Assembly: GCA_026400355.1 (NCBI GenBank)
Contig: JAPLPE010000035.1
Coordinates: 124,001 to 188,000 of the forward strand
Direction: 5' to 3'
DNA length: 64,000 nt
Source: Rhodobacterales bacterium
GTDB lineage: Bacteria > Pseudomonadota > Alphaproteobacteria > Rhodobacterales > Rhodobacteraceae
A program made the translations under genes and the position numbers. Below, piece after piece: positions 1-9,814 of this stretch; the stretch's first letter is position 1; every line of letters starts with the position of its first letter. The notes under the pieces were generated by a model. It searched no databases, was not told where the DNA came from, and saw nothing but the letters and a program-made list of their open reading frames with translations.

Positions 1-548
1 ACGGTGCCACTTCCGGCTATTACGGCGGCCGCGTCGACAGCCTTATGATGCGCACCGTCGACATCCTGATGGCCGTCCCTTTCATGTTCGTGCTGATCCT
101 CCTCCTCGTCATCTTCGGCCAGTCGATCCTGATGATCTTCATCGGCATCGGCCTGATCTCATGGCTCGACATGGCCCGGATCGCCCGGGGCCAGACTCTG
201 ACGATCAAGAACAAGGAATTCGTCGAAGCCGCCGTCGCCACCGGCGTCCGCCCGATGAACATCATCACCCGCCACATCGTGCCCAACCTCGCGGGCATCG
301 TGATCGTCTACTCGACGCTCCTCATCCCCTCGATGATCATCACCGAAAGCTTCATCAGCTTCCTCGGCCTCGGTGTGCAGGAACCCGATACCTCGCTTGG
401 CGCACTCATCTCCAAAGGGGCCAGCCAGATGCAGTATGGTGTGATCTGGCAACTCCTCTTCCCGCTTTTCTTTTTCATTATCACGCTCTTCGCCTTCTTC
501 TTCGTGGGCGACGGCCTGCGTGACGCGCTTGACCCAAAGGACCGCTAG
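1..548 (+). CDS. Peptide/nickel-type ABC transporter permease (OppC/DppC-like), 5' end cut by the window edge
   Basis: Inner-membrane permease of an oligopeptide/dipeptide-type ABC importer. The frame is already open at base 3, so the N-terminal part lies outside the window; about 181 residues are visible. They contain several hydrophobic membrane segments and the cytoplasmic EAA loop (EAAVATGVRPMNII, from about base 226) through which such permeases dock on their ATPases. The protein ends in DALDPKDR, usual for the OppC/DppC family. Its stop is one base before the ATG of the ATPase gene that follows, so the three genes are one operon. The partner permease and the binding protein must lie to the left. 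The substrate (peptides, nickel, or another small solute) cannot be read from this part. Confidence 0.93.
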   Translation, partial: GATSGYYGGRVDSLMMRTVDILMAVPFMFVLILLLVIFGQSILMIFIGIGLISWLDMARIARGQTLTIKNKEFVEAAVATGVRPMNIITRHIVPNLAGIVIVYSTLLIPSMIITESFISFLGLGVQEPDTSLGALISKGASQMQYGVIWQLLFPLFFFIITLFAFFFVGDGLRDALDPKDR

Positions 549-549
549 G

Positions 550-1527
550 ATGCTGCTCGAAGTCCAGGACCTCAAGGTCACCTTCACCACCGGCGACGGC
601 CCCGTGAACGCGGTCAACGGCGTATCCTTCGGCATCGACACCGGCCAGACCCTCGCCATCGTCGGCGAAAGCGGCTCGGGCAAAAGCCAGACCGCCTATG
701 CCGCGATGGGCCTCCTCGCCCGCAACGGCACAGCAACGGGAAACGTCCGCTTTGACGGCCGGGACCTCCTCCACCTCTCGCAGAACGACTTGAACAAGGT
801 CCGCGCTCAGGAAATCGCGATGATCTTCCAGGACCCGATGACCTCGCTCAACCCGTACCTGCGCATATCCGAACAAATGGCCGAGGTGCTGACGCTTCAC
901 AAAGGCATGTCCAAACGCGACGCCGTCACCGAGGCGGTCAAGATGCTCGACGCCGTCCGCATCCCCGATGCCCGCGCCCGCATCACCATGTATCCGCACG
1001 AATTCTCCGGCGGCATGCGCCAGCGCATCATGATCGCGATGGCGCTCCTGTGCCGCCCCCGCCTGCTCATCGCCGACGAACCCACCACCGCGCTCGACGT
1101 GACGGTGCAGGCCCAGATCATGCAGCTTCTGGGCGACATCCGCCGCGATTTCGGCACGGCCATTGTCCTGATCACCCATGACCTCGGCGTCGTCGCAGGC
1201 TTCTGCGACCGCACCATGGTCATGTACGGTGGTCAGGTGATGGAGGAAGGCACGACCGAAGACGTCTTCGCCCGCCCAGTCCACCCCTATACCGTGGGCC
1301 TCCTCAGGGCCGTGCCCCGCCTCGACCGTGATGACGGAGAGCTTCAGACAATCGCCGGCGAGCCGCCCGACATGTCGCGGCTGCCCGCGGGCTGCCCCTT
1401 CTCGCCCCGCTGTTCAATCGCCAAACCGCGCTGCGAAGGCACCCGCCCGACCCTTGTCCACATGTCGGACTTCATGGGCCAAGACCGCCGCCGCGCCTGC
1501 CATGCTGATCTGAGCGAGGTCGCCTGA
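550..1527 (+). CDS. ABC transporter ATPase, OppD/DppD type
   Basis: First of two ATPases of the Opp/Dpp-type importer. Visible motifs: Walker A GESGSGKS (residues 39-46), signature FSGGMRQR, Walker B LLIADEPTTALD, and the C-terminal oligopeptide-transporter extension with the paired-Cys stretch CPFSPRC. About 325 residues, normal for OppD. I chose the ATG at 550, directly after the permease stop; a longer frame from 520 would only read into permease coding sequence. The stop overlaps the ATG of the next gene by one base, so the two ATPases are translationally coupled. Confidence 0.95.
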   Translation: MLLEVQDLKVTFTTGDGPVNAVNGVSFGIDTGQTLAIVGESGSGKSQTAYAAMGLLARNGTATGNVRFDGRDLLHLSQNDLNKVRAQEIAMIFQDPMTSLNPYLRISEQMAEVLTLHKGMSKRDAVTEAVKMLDAVRIPDARARITMYPHEFSGGMRQRIMIAMALLCRPRLLIADEPTTALDVTVQAQIMQLLGDIRRDFGTAIVLITHDLGVVAGFCDRTMVMYGGQVMEEGTTEDVFARPVHPYTVGLLRAVPRLDRDDGELQTIAGEPPDMSRLPAGCPFSPRCSIAKPRCEGTRPTLVHMSDFMGQDRRRACHADLSEVA

Positions 1528-2534
1528 TGTCCGCCCCCCTCCTGTCCGTGAAAGACCTCGCCGTCACCTTCGATTTCCAAAGACGCGGCGCCTGGCCCTG
1601 GACCCCGCCCCTGAAACTGCAGGCTGTGGGTGGCGTCTCCTTCGATCTCGCCCCTGGTGAATGCCTCGGCGTCGTGGGCGAAAGCGGCTCGGGCAAATCC
1701 ACGCTTGCCCGCGCCATCGTCGGCACCGTGCCGTCAAGCGCCGGCAAGATCGTCTTCGAAGGCCGCGACCTCGCCTCCCTCGATGAAGAAGCCCGCCGCG
1801 TCCACCGCAAGGACGTGCAGATGATCTTCCAGGACCCGCTCGCCGCGCTCAACCCGCGCATGACCGTGGCCGATATCATCGCTGAACCGCTCATCACCCA
1901 CTTTCCCGCCACGTCCAAGGCCGAGGCCCGCGCCCGTGTCGCCGAACTGATGGAACGGGTAGGCCTCCTGCCCAACCTGATGAACCGCTACCCGCACGAG
2001 TTCTCCGGCGGCCAGTGCCAGCGCATCGGCATCGCCCGCGCGCTGATCCTGAAACCCAAGCTCCTCCTCTGCGACGAACCCGTCTCCGCACTCGACGTCT
2101 CGGTCAGGGCGCAGGTGGTCAACCTGCTCAAGGAACTCCAGCGCGACCTCGGTCTCTCGATGATCTTCATCGCCCATGACCTCTCGGTCGTGAAACACAT
2201 CTCCGACCGGATCGTCGTGATGTATCTGGGCCGCCTGATGGAACAGGCCTCGTCGCGCACCCTCACCACCCGCCCGCAACATCCCTACACGCAGGCGCTC
2301 ATTGCCTCCGTCCCGATCCCCGACCCGGTCCTCGAAAAGGCCCGCGTCCGGCCGGTCATCGAAGGCGAACTTCCCTCCCCCCTGAACCCGCCCTCAGGCT
2401 GCGTCTTCCGCACCCGCTGCCCCAAGGCAGAGGCCTCCTGTGCCGCCAAGCTGCCCGAAATCCTCGACCTCGGCCAGGGCCACCTCGTCGCCTGCCCCTT
2501 CCACGCCGAACAGTCAGCTTTCGCTGCCGCCTGA
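1527..2534 (+). CDS. ABC transporter ATPase, OppF/DppF type
   Basis: Second ATPase of the importer, forming a heterodimer with the preceding product in known Opp systems. Walker A GESGSGKS (residues 51-58), signature FSGGQCQRIGIA, Walker B LLCDEPVSALD, then the oligopeptide C-terminal extension (PHPYTQALIASVP and a cysteine-bearing tail). 335 residues, usual length. Starts in the overlap with the upstream stop. It is the last gene of the operon and is followed by a GC-rich hairpin that is also part of a dispersed repeat. Confidence 0.95.
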   Translation: MSAPLLSVKDLAVTFDFQRRGAWPWTPPLKLQAVGGVSFDLAPGECLGVVGESGSGKSTLARAIVGTVPSSAGKIVFEGRDLASLDEEARRVHRKDVQMIFQDPLAALNPRMTVADIIAEPLITHFPATSKAEARARVAELMERVGLLPNLMNRYPHEFSGGQCQRIGIARALILKPKLLLCDEPVSALDVSVRAQVVNLLKELQRDLGLSMIFIAHDLSVVKHISDRIVVMYLGRLMEQASSRTLTTRPQHPYTQALIASVPIPDPVLEKARVRPVIEGELPSPLNPPSGCVFRTRCPKAEASCAAKLPEILDLGQGHLVACPFHAEQSAFAAA

Positions 2535-2557
2535 CAAGAGGACTCTGCCCGCCCCTT

Positions 2558-2705
2558 CTTCCGGCCCCGAATGTCCCGGGCCGGGGCCGCACCCCCCGCC
2601 CCCTGCTGGCATCCATGGCACGCAGGGTGGGTGAAATCCAACTCCTTGCCCGCACAAGCCTCAGCCAAAGCAAGGTCGCGTGGACCACGCGGTCGAGCGC
2701 CCCCA
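2558..2705 (+). repeat. Dispersed intergenic repeat, copy A
   Basis: This intergenic stretch shares two blocks with copy B near 10.1 kb: CTTCCGGCCCCGAAT plus a CCCGGG (2558-2580), and GCAAGGTCGC followed by an ACGCGG-TCGAGCGC-type tail (2670-2705). The distance between blocks is about 112 nt here and 50 nt in copy B. The second block, including GTGG-CCACGC, also matches copy C on the minus strand near 50.1 kb. The first block contains an 8-bp stem (2562-2569 with 2582-2589) that could end the opp transcript, though no T-run follows. Confidence 0.55.
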
Positions 2706-2717
2706 AAAGGCCCCCCG

Positions 2718-5700
2718 TCAGTAATCCTTCTCGAAATAGATCCCCAGCACGGTCTCCCCGTTGCTTGTCACCGTCCCCTTGACCGTCAGGTCATTTGTCA
2801 CGTCAAAGTTCAGGTTGATCTCGCTCTCGGTGCTGCCGACGACCACATTGGTATAGATATCCTCAGTGATATACCGCCCAAGGCTCAGCGCCGCGTCACC
2901 GTTTTCGTCCGTGATGATGTCGAAATCATCCAGCCCCGAAGTCTGGCGAATTCCGTCCACCACGCCCACGCCGCCCCGCCCGGCCAGCGATGCCACCGCA
3001 CTCGCCAGCTGGATCGCCTGCAGTGGCGAAATCTGTGACAGATCCGTGCCAAAGATCAGTTGCGCCAGAACCTGATCCTGCGGCAGGTCCGGGATCGAAG
3101 AGAATGTGACCTCGGGCGCCGTCGCCCGCCCGTCAATCAGGATGTTGATCAGGGTGCCCGTCCGCGCCGTCGTCTGTGCCCCGAACCGGATCACCGGCAC
3201 AAGATCACCCTGCAGCGTGATCGACCCTTCCGTCAGATCGAACCGCTGGCTCAGGATACTCAGCCGTCCCCGGATCAGTTCAAACCCGCCACTCGGGATC
3301 GGCACGGCGGTCGTCCCCTGGACCCGGATCTGCCCGCCCAGTTCCGCATCAAGCCCCCGTCCCCGGATGAAGACCCGGTTGATCGCCCTCACCGTAACGT
3401 CCAGCCGGTACACCGCCCCCGACCCGCCCGCGGCTCCGCCGGGCGGCACACCCTCAGCCGTCAGCCCCGCCCGCTCGAGTGTCACGACAACCGGGACCGA
3501 CGGCCGGATGTGATGAACCTCCGGCAGATCGCCCAGAACACCGACACCCGACGACGGCACCCGCAACTCGACCGGCCCCAGATCGATGTTCCCCGCGATC
3601 ACCGCCCCGCCCATCAGCGGCCCGGTGATGCTGATGACCCCGGTGGCGGTCGTCTCGTAAAGCGTCGCATCCCGGATCGACACGGCATCCGCATTGATCC
3701 GCAGGTTCGCCGGAAACCCGCCCGACAGGCCCACTGTGCCCGTAGCTGCGATCCGACCCCCGCCTTCAACCCCGCTCGACATGTTCACTGTCGCCGACCC
3801 GCGCGCGATCTGCACGGTCCCGCCCAGCCCCGGCAGGGCAAAGCGCAACGACGGCAGCGCCACCCGCGCCCCGGCCACCCGGATCGTGCCCGATACGGAA
3901 TTCAGCGTCGGCGGTCCCTGCACCCGCATGTCGAAGGTCGCATTACCGTCGATCCGGTTCGGCTCGATCGCCCCGTTGATCAGGCCCAGCGGCACCGACC
4001 CGTTCACCGCAAGGTCCACCGTCTGCAGCCCCTTTGCCGCCGTCCCCCGCACCGTGGCCGTCGTCCCGCCCGGCCCGGTCCCGTTCATCTGTACCTGCCA
4101 GGCGTAGTCATTCAGCGTCGCGGTCCCGCTCAGCGTGGCAGGCCCCCGGAACTCGGGCGCGATCAGCCCCACATCGGTCAGCCGCGCATCGAACCTTGCT
4201 TCGCCATAGGTTCCATCGCTGCTCACATCCGCCGAGACCGAGAAATTCGGATACCGGATTTCCAGCCCGTCCACCAGCAGCCGTTTGTCGTTGGTCAGGC
4301 TGACCCGCCCTGTCACCGTCCCGTTTCCGCGCAACAGTGTCGCCGCCACCGGCACCCCGGGGTTCAGGTTCGTTGACTGCGCATTGACCGTCAGGTCGAA
4401 GGTATTCTGCTGCGGATAGACCGATCCCGAAATCTGCCCATTCAGCGACCCGCCCAAAGGCTGGCCCACAAGCTGCGACATCATCGCTATTGAGGCCACA
4501 TTGGCCGTCACGTTCAGGTCCGTCTGATACCCCTTGTCCGCTCCGAACACGACCGCGCCCACCGTCGCCGTCGTATTCGGCCCCGCCACGTCAAGGTTGA
4601 CAACATAGCCCCCCGCCGGATTTGGCGCCACCGTCCCCGACAGTCGCGCCGGCCCCCGGTACCCCGGCGCCAGCGGCGCAATATCGGGGATGCGCACATC
4701 CACCTGCGCCTGTCCCGCCCCGTCCGTCAGCGCCGCCGACACATCGGCCGTCACGACCGGAGTCACAAAACGGAAATCGCGGATCTGCAGATCACCCGGC
4801 CGCGCCCGGCTCAGGTCCGCATCAATCGTCCCGGTCCCCGCCATGATCGCATCTACCGTCGGATTGCCGATCACCACATCCTGCGTCTGCCCGGTCAGCT
4901 TAAGGTCGAACTGATCCAGATCCGCCTGCAGCCGCCCGCTTGCCGCCAGGTCCACGGCCCCGGCCAAGGGCATCCCCGCAAGCCCGGCAAACGGCGTCAG
5001 GTCCGCCACCCTGGCCGAAACGTCCCCGTCAAACGCCAGCCCCTGCGCAGGCAGCGTCAAGGTGCCCTTCACGGCACCGTCGATCCCCGGCCCCGTAGCC
5101 GTAAGGTCCAGCATCACGAGACCCGCCACATCGCTCGTCGCCGTCCCGGCGACAGTCGCAGGCCCCGTCAACCCCGGCAGCAATGGCCCCACATCGGCAA
5201 GCGTCACGGTCAGGTTCGCGTCACCCACACCGTCAACGACCGACACCGCCCCGGTCCCGCTCACCGCCGCCGTCTGCACCCGCAGCCCTTCGACCTTCAG
5301 GCTTTGCGGCCCCGTCCGCATTACCCGCCCGTCGATCTGCCCGGCCCCCGCCAGCAGCGCATCGACTTCGGGCATGCCGATGGCCACATCCTGTGTCCGG
5401 CCCATCACCGTCACGTCAAAAAGGCTCAGGTCCGCCTGCACCGTGCCCGAAACCAGCGCTTCGACCGACCCCGACAGTTCCATCCCGGCCAGCCCCGAAA
5501 ACGGGGCCAGATCCGCCGCCTCGGCCACGACCGACGCCGTGATCGCCCCGCCATCCGCCTCTGACGCCATCCGCGCCGAAACCCGCGCCGTCGTCCCCGG
5601 CAGCACCGCATTCGCGTCCAGCAGACCCGATCCATCTGCCTCCCGGCTCACCTTGGCCGTGATGTCGGCAGGCCCGCTCAGCCCCGGCAGAACCGCCGCC

Positions 5701-8015
5701 ACATCGGCCATCGTGACCACCAAGTCCGCATCGCCCTTGCCATCCGTGACCGCGACCGTCCCGGTCGCGGTAATCGCCGGAGTCTCGATCTCCAGCCCCT
5801 CGACCCGCAGGCTCAGCGGCCCCGTCCGGATCGCCCGCCCGTCGATCCGCCCGACACCCGCCAGCAAAGCATCCACCTCAGGCGTTCCGATGGCCACATC
5901 CGCCGTCCGCCCGATTACAGTCACGTCAAACGTGGACGCATCCGGCGCCAAAGACCCCGAAACCACCGCTTCGACCGACCCGGCCAAAGGCATCCCGACG
6001 ATCACCCCGAACGGCGCCAGATCACCCACATCGGCCATGACCGACCCGGTGATCTCGCCCCCCTTCGGCATCGTGGCGCTGAGCGTGGCCTGTGTCCCCG
6101 GCAGGTCTGCCGTCGCATTCACCGTCGTCAACCCCGCCTCGTCCAGCGTGGCCGTACCCTTCACAGCCCCGGGCCCCGACAGGCCGGGCAGCGACAGGCC
6201 CACATCCGTCACCCGCAGGTCAAAGGCCGCGTCACTCGCCGCGCTCGTGAGGTTCACCGCCCCCGTCGCCGCCACCGCAGGCGTCTCGATCGTGAACCCG
6301 TTGATCCGCGCCCCGTCCTCGTCCCGCGCCGCCGAAATGGTGACCTTGCCCGCCCCGGTCAAAAGCGGGTCCAGCGGCGCGATCCCCAGCGCCAGATCCT
6401 GCGTATCCCCCGTCAGCGTCGCATCGAACATCCGGTCCAGCGGCCGGATCGACGACACGATGACCAGCCCAGCCGACCCGCCAAGGTCCATCCCCGCCAG
6501 CAGTGCAAACCGCGCCATGTCGTCGGCCCGCAGAATGACCGAACTCTGCGTCAGAAACCCCGCCTCGGGCCCCGCAATCGTGCCCTCGGCCTCCAGATCA
6601 ATCCCCGGCCCGGTCAGCGTCGCCCGGATGATCCGGAACGGGTCTTCGCCCGTCCGCGACAGCCGGAACTCTCCACCCGCCGACGGCCCCACGGCCTTGG
6701 CCAGCGCCGGGTCCTCGAACACCAGCCCACTGGCCTGATAGCCCATCGTGCCGGTGAACTGCCCCGGCACATCGCCCAGACGCGGCACAATGGTCCCCGC
6801 CCCTGTCAGGGCGAAAGTCGGCACCGTCACCACGCCCGGCACAGTCAGGTCAGTGACACCGAACAAAGCCGTCCATTGGCTGTCCTGCGTCACGTCAAAG
6901 CTCACGTCGACCGAAGAACTCCGCACCGTAACATTCGTGCCCGGCAACAGAACCGGCCTGCCATCCGCAGTGCCCAAAGCCCCCGTCAGGACGATCGACC
7001 GGGGCCAGCCGGCTCCGGTCACTTCAGCACTGCCCGACAGGTCGACGGCCTGCGCCTTCACCTCGAACGACGACAGGTTGATCAGCCCGTTCGCCGCCCG
7101 CGTCCCCGCCACATCCAGCCGCACTTCGGGCCCAAAGAAATCGCGATACTCTGGCGCGACCAGCGTCGTCAGATCGCCCCGCACGTTCAGCGTGAAATCC
7201 AGCGTCGGCGGCGCACCCGCGGGCCCGCCCACCCGCGTCAGCCCCGCCTGACCCGTCACCCGCACCGCGCCATCCGTCCGCACAAGCAGCGTGGCCTTGT
7301 AGCTGTCAATCGGCCCGGTCCCCGCCACCTCGGCAAAGACCGAAGGCTTCCCCGGCAGGTTCAACAGCGTGGCGAAAAGCCCGCCCGGGTCCTCGTCCAG
7401 CTTCAGATCAACGCTCAGCACCCGTGTCTGGTTGGAAAACGCCCCGATCAGCACAAAGTCCCCGCGCGGCCCGTCCACCCGCGCCGCCGTCACACTGGCG
7501 CTGCCAGTCCCGCCCGCGAGGACGACGTTCCCCTGTAGCGTCAGCGCCACCGGCTTGCCGATCAGGGCCTCGCCCAGATCAATCCGGTCAATCCGCAACT
7601 CCCCGATATTCACCGACACCGGCAACACCGGCAGGGCAAAGGGCGTGGCCTCGGGCGCTGGCCCCGTCGCCTGCGACACCGGCGCACGTTCCACCGATAT
7701 CCGCTCTGCCGACAACTCCTGGATTTCCAGCCGCCCCCGGATCAGCGCGGCCCGGTTCCAGTTCATCCGCAGCCCTTCGGCCCGCAGCCAGATGCCCGTG
7801 TCATCCGCAATCGTGACGCTCTGTATCGTCGCCGTCGAAGACAGCGCCCCGCTGAACCCGTTGACCTGAACCCGCTGCCCGTCCGTCGAAAGGCTGCTCT
7901 CGATCATCCGTGACAGGAACGAACTGTCACTCTCGGCCTCCTGCGCCACTGGCGCGCCGGGCAGCAGCCCGATCCACAGGACCATCGCCCAAAGGGCAGC
8001 CCGCAGCCACGCCAT
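2718..8015 (-). CDS. tamB: TamB, inner-membrane component of the translocation and assembly module
   Basis: Very long (1765 residues) envelope protein that spans the periplasm as a beta-helical groove and, with the outer-membrane barrel TamA, takes part in outer-membrane protein or lipid delivery. An N-terminal hydrophobic anchor (WLRAALWAMVLWIGLLPG) is followed by repetitive beta-rich sequence and the C-terminal DUF490/TamB domain, ending NFDVTNDLTVKGTV ... GIYFEKDY. The central part has about five degenerate units of roughly 170 residues (see the repeat entry). The ATG overlaps the tamA stop by one base, so the pair is translationally coupled. Length is at the upper end for the family, consistent with the internal repeats. 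Confidence 0.94.
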   Translation of the reverse strand: MAWLRAALWAMVLWIGLLPGAPVAQEAESDSSFLSRMIESSLSTDGQRVQVNGFSGALSSTATIQSVTIADDTGIWLRAEGLRMNWNRAALIRGRLEIQELSAERISVERAPVSQATGPAPEATPFALPVLPVSVNIGELRIDRIDLGEALIGKPVALTLQGNVVLAGGTGSASVTAARVDGPRGDFVLIGAFSNQTRVLSVDLKLDEDPGGLFATLLNLPGKPSVFAEVAGTGPIDSYKATLLVRTDGAVRVTGQAGLTRVGGPAGAPPTLDFTLNVRGDLTTLVAPEYRDFFGPEVRLDVAGTRAANGLINLSSFEVKAQAVDLSGSAEVTGAGWPRSIVLTGALGTADGRPVLLPGTNVTVRSSSVDVSFDVTQDSQWTALFGVTDLTVPGVVTVPTFALTGAGTIVPRLGDVPGQFTGTMGYQASGLVFEDPALAKAVGPSAGGEFRLSRTGEDPFRIIRATLTGPGIDLEAEGTIAGPEAGFLTQSSVILRADDMARFALLAGMDLGGSAGLVIVSSIRPLDRMFDATLTGDTQDLALGIAPLDPLLTGAGKVTISAARDEDGARINGFTIETPAVAATGAVNLTSAASDAAFDLRVTDVGLSLPGLSGPGAVKGTATLDEAGLTTVNATADLPGTQATLSATMPKGGEITGSVMADVGDLAPFGVIVGMPLAGSVEAVVSGSLAPDASTFDVTVIGRTADVAIGTPEVDALLAGVGRIDGRAIRTGPLSLRVEGLEIETPAITATGTVAVTDGKGDADLVVTMADVAAVLPGLSGPADITAKVSREADGSGLLDANAVLPGTTARVSARMASEADGGAITASVVAEAADLAPFSGLAGMELSGSVEALVSGTVQADLSLFDVTVMGRTQDVAIGMPEVDALLAGAGQIDGRVMRTGPQSLKVEGLRVQTAAVSGTGAVSVVDGVGDANLTVTLADVGPLLPGLTGPATVAGTATSDVAGLVMLDLTATGPGIDGAVKGTLTLPAQGLAFDGDVSARVADLTPFAGLAGMPLAGAVDLAASGRLQADLDQFDLKLTGQTQDVVIGNPTVDAIMAGTGTIDADLSRARPGDLQIRDFRFVTPVVTADVSAALTDGAGQAQVDVRIPDIAPLAPGYRGPARLSGTVAPNPAGGYVVNLDVAGPNTTATVGAVVFGADKGYQTDLNVTANVASIAMMSQLVGQPLGGSLNGQISGSVYPQQNTFDLTVNAQSTNLNPGVPVAATLLRGNGTVTGRVSLTNDKRLLVDGLEIRYPNFSVSADVSSDGTYGEARFDARLTDVGLIAPEFRGPATLSGTATLNDYAWQVQMNGTGPGGTTATVRGTAAKGLQTVDLAVNGSVPLGLINGAIEPNRIDGNATFDMRVQGPPTLNSVSGTIRVAGARVALPSLRFALPGLGGTVQIARGSATVNMSSGVEGGGRIAATGTVGLSGGFPANLRINADAVSIRDATLYETTATGVISITGPLMGGAVIAGNIDLGPVELRVPSSGVGVLGDLPEVHHIRPSVPVVVTLERAGLTAEGVPPGGAAGGSGAVYRLDVTVRAINRVFIRGRGLDAELGGQIRVQGTTAVPIPSGGFELIRGRLSILSQRFDLTEGSITLQGDLVPVIRFGAQTTARTGTLINILIDGRATAPEVTFSSIPDLPQDQVLAQLIFGTDLSQISPLQAIQLASAVASLAGRGGVGVVDGIRQTSGLDDFDIITDENGDAALSLGRYITEDIYTNVVVGSTESEINLNFDVTNDLTVKGTVTSNGETVLGIYFEKDY
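4385..6440 (-). repeat. Internal repeat units of about 510 nt (170 aa) within tamB
   Basis: Five successive units start near FDATLTGDTQD (about 6430), FDVTVIGRTAD (5925), FDVTVMGRTQD (5415), FDLKLTGQTQD (4910) and FDLTVNAQST (4395). Each continues with a VDALLAGxGxIDGR-like stretch, an ETPA/TG stretch, and ADV...LPGLSGPA. The spacing is about 510 nt throughout. The second and third units are the most alike, also at DNA level, suggesting the most recent duplication. Confidence 0.75.
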
Positions 8016-9814
8016 CAGAACGCCTGCCCGATGCCGATATAGAACTCAAGGCTCCGGAACGCCCGCGACCCGCTGGCCGGGGTGGCAAGGTCAACCCGGA
8101 TCGGCCCGATCGGCGTATTGTAGCGCGCCCCGATCCCGGTCCCCGCCTGAAAGCCTGCGGTGTCGGTGGGATATGGCTCCCGGTCAACAAAGGCAAAGTC
8201 ATAGAAACCGACGATGCCGATGGAATCCGTCACATTGAACCGCCCCTCAAGTTGCGCCCCCGCAATAGACGCACCGCCGCTCGGAAAACTGATCTCGGTC
8301 CCGTCAAAATCGACCGTCGTCACGACACCGAGCGAATCATAGGGCCAGCCCCGGACGGTATCGCTGCCGCCGGAATAGAAAAGATAATCCGACGGCGCGT
8401 TCTCCACGCTTGCCCCGACCAGCGACCCGAACTGCCCCCGCGTCGCCAGCACGAAACGGCTTCCCAGCGCCTTGTAGTAACGCCCGTCAAGGAAGAACCG
8501 GCTGCCGTTCGTTTCGGCATCAAATGATGTGAACGGTGTCGCCTCGGCATTCAAATAGAACCCGGCCGATGCGTTGAACGGATCGTTCCGCTTGTCCCAT
8601 GTCAGCTCAAGCGGCAGCGTGAACAGCGTATAGTTGACCTGCCCCAGAACCGTCGTCTGCTCGGCCCTGACGACAAAGACCTGCCCCTCATATGTCAGCT
8701 GCGGCGTGGCATAGCGCGTGAATCCTGCCCCGATCCCATAATAGCGCAGCAGATAATCCGGCTCGTCCAGTCGCGCCACAACGCCTGCAATCTCGAAATC
8801 CAGATCCGGAAAGAACGTGGCCGGCCGCCCGAACGTCGCCTCGAACACAATATTGCGGCCATAGGGATCGTTGATCCCAAGCCCATTGGCCTCCAGATCG
8901 AATTCCAGCGTCTCGGCCCCGCCCAGAAGGTTCCGGTGCTTCCAGTAGGTGGTGAGAGTGAACCCGTCCAGCGTCGACCACTCCGCCCCGACGCCAAAGC
9001 GGTGCGGCAACATCTCGGACACCTGAATCTCGTAATCCAGCGTATCCCCCGGCCCGATCTCCTCCGACGGAATCAGCGCGACCGACGACAGCGCCTCGAC
9101 CCGGCGCAGGCGCTTCGCGGCATCCTCTATCTCTTTCGGGGAAAAGACATCGCCCGACGGGAACCCGGCAATCGCCAGAATCCGCTCGGTCCGCACATCC
9201 TTGTTCCCCGTCACCACCACATTCCCAAAGGTCAACCGCGGCCCCGGATCAAGCGTCACCGACACGTCCAGCTCGTCCCCGACATGCAGGGCCGTGATGT
9301 CCTGCGCGCCCGGCCGCGCCTTGGCATGCCCCGCATCGCGCCAGGAATCCACGCCCGCCTGCACGGCCTCCCCGATCACATCGGCCGACGCGACCTGCCC
9401 CCGCGCAAAGGCGCTAGGCAGGATCGTCCCCGGCGGAAGGGGCGACAGATCCGTCTCTCCAAATGAGAACAGCGGACCAGGGTCCACGATGATCCGGATC
9501 GCCCTGATCTGCGACGGCGCATCCAGCGGCGCCAAACTCGCCGCCTCCCGACCGTCCAGCAGGATCGAAATCGTGCCGCCATAGTAACCCAGCGAATACA
9601 GTGCCGTAAGGATGCGCCGGTAATCCGAACGCGCCGCCGCGACATAATCCTGCGCCGATCCCGGCGCCACATCGCCCAGCGTATTCGTCAGTGAATCCCG
9701 CGCGATCATGTCCTTGATCGTCCCATCATCCCCGGTGACCTCGATGCTCACATCCTGCGCCACGGCCGCCTGCGACAGCAGGGCCCACAGGCCGGTGGCA
9801 AGGATCAGGCGCAC
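8015..9814 (-). CDS. tamA: TamA, outer-membrane BamA/Omp85-family protein
   Basis: Outer-membrane component of the translocation and assembly module. After a signal peptide (RLILATGLWALLSQAAVAQ) come POTRA-like periplasmic repeats (about residues 20-250) and an Omp85 beta-barrel ending SLEFYIGIGQAF, with the terminal Phe used for outer-membrane insertion. I prefer the GTG at 9814, which places the signal peptide directly at the N-terminus and has a GAGGTGG stretch upstream. A GTG at 9847 would add eleven residues (PESSEVVLTD...) before the signal sequence. About 599 residues, typical. Forms an operon with tamB. Confidence 0.93.
   Translation of the reverse strand: MRLILATGLWALLSQAAVAQDVSIEVTGDDGTIKDMIARDSLTNTLGDVAPGSAQDYVAAARSDYRRILTALYSLGYYGGTISILLDGREAASLAPLDAPSQIRAIRIIVDPGPLFSFGETDLSPLPPGTILPSAFARGQVASADVIGEAVQAGVDSWRDAGHAKARPGAQDITALHVGDELDVSVTLDPGPRLTFGNVVVTGNKDVRTERILAIAGFPSGDVFSPKEIEDAAKRLRRVEALSSVALIPSEEIGPGDTLDYEIQVSEMLPHRFGVGAEWSTLDGFTLTTYWKHRNLLGGAETLEFDLEANGLGINDPYGRNIVFEATFGRPATFFPDLDFEIAGVVARLDEPDYLLRYYGIGAGFTRYATPQLTYEGQVFVVRAEQTTVLGQVNYTLFTLPLELTWDKRNDPFNASAGFYLNAEATPFTSFDAETNGSRFFLDGRYYKALGSRFVLATRGQFGSLVGASVENAPSDYLFYSGGSDTVRGWPYDSLGVVTTVDFDGTEISFPSGGASIAGAQLEGRFNVTDSIGIVGFYDFAFVDREPYPTDTAGFQAGTGIGARYNTPIGPIRVDLATPASGSRAFRSLEFYIGIGQAF

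Noticed and set aside
5062-6738. Long open frame (558 codons) on the plus strand opposite tamB, and several others between 3060 and 8500
   Set aside because: They mirror the codon structure of tamB/tamA in high-GC sequence, have low-complexity translations rich in Pro/Ser/Arg, and no family resemblance.
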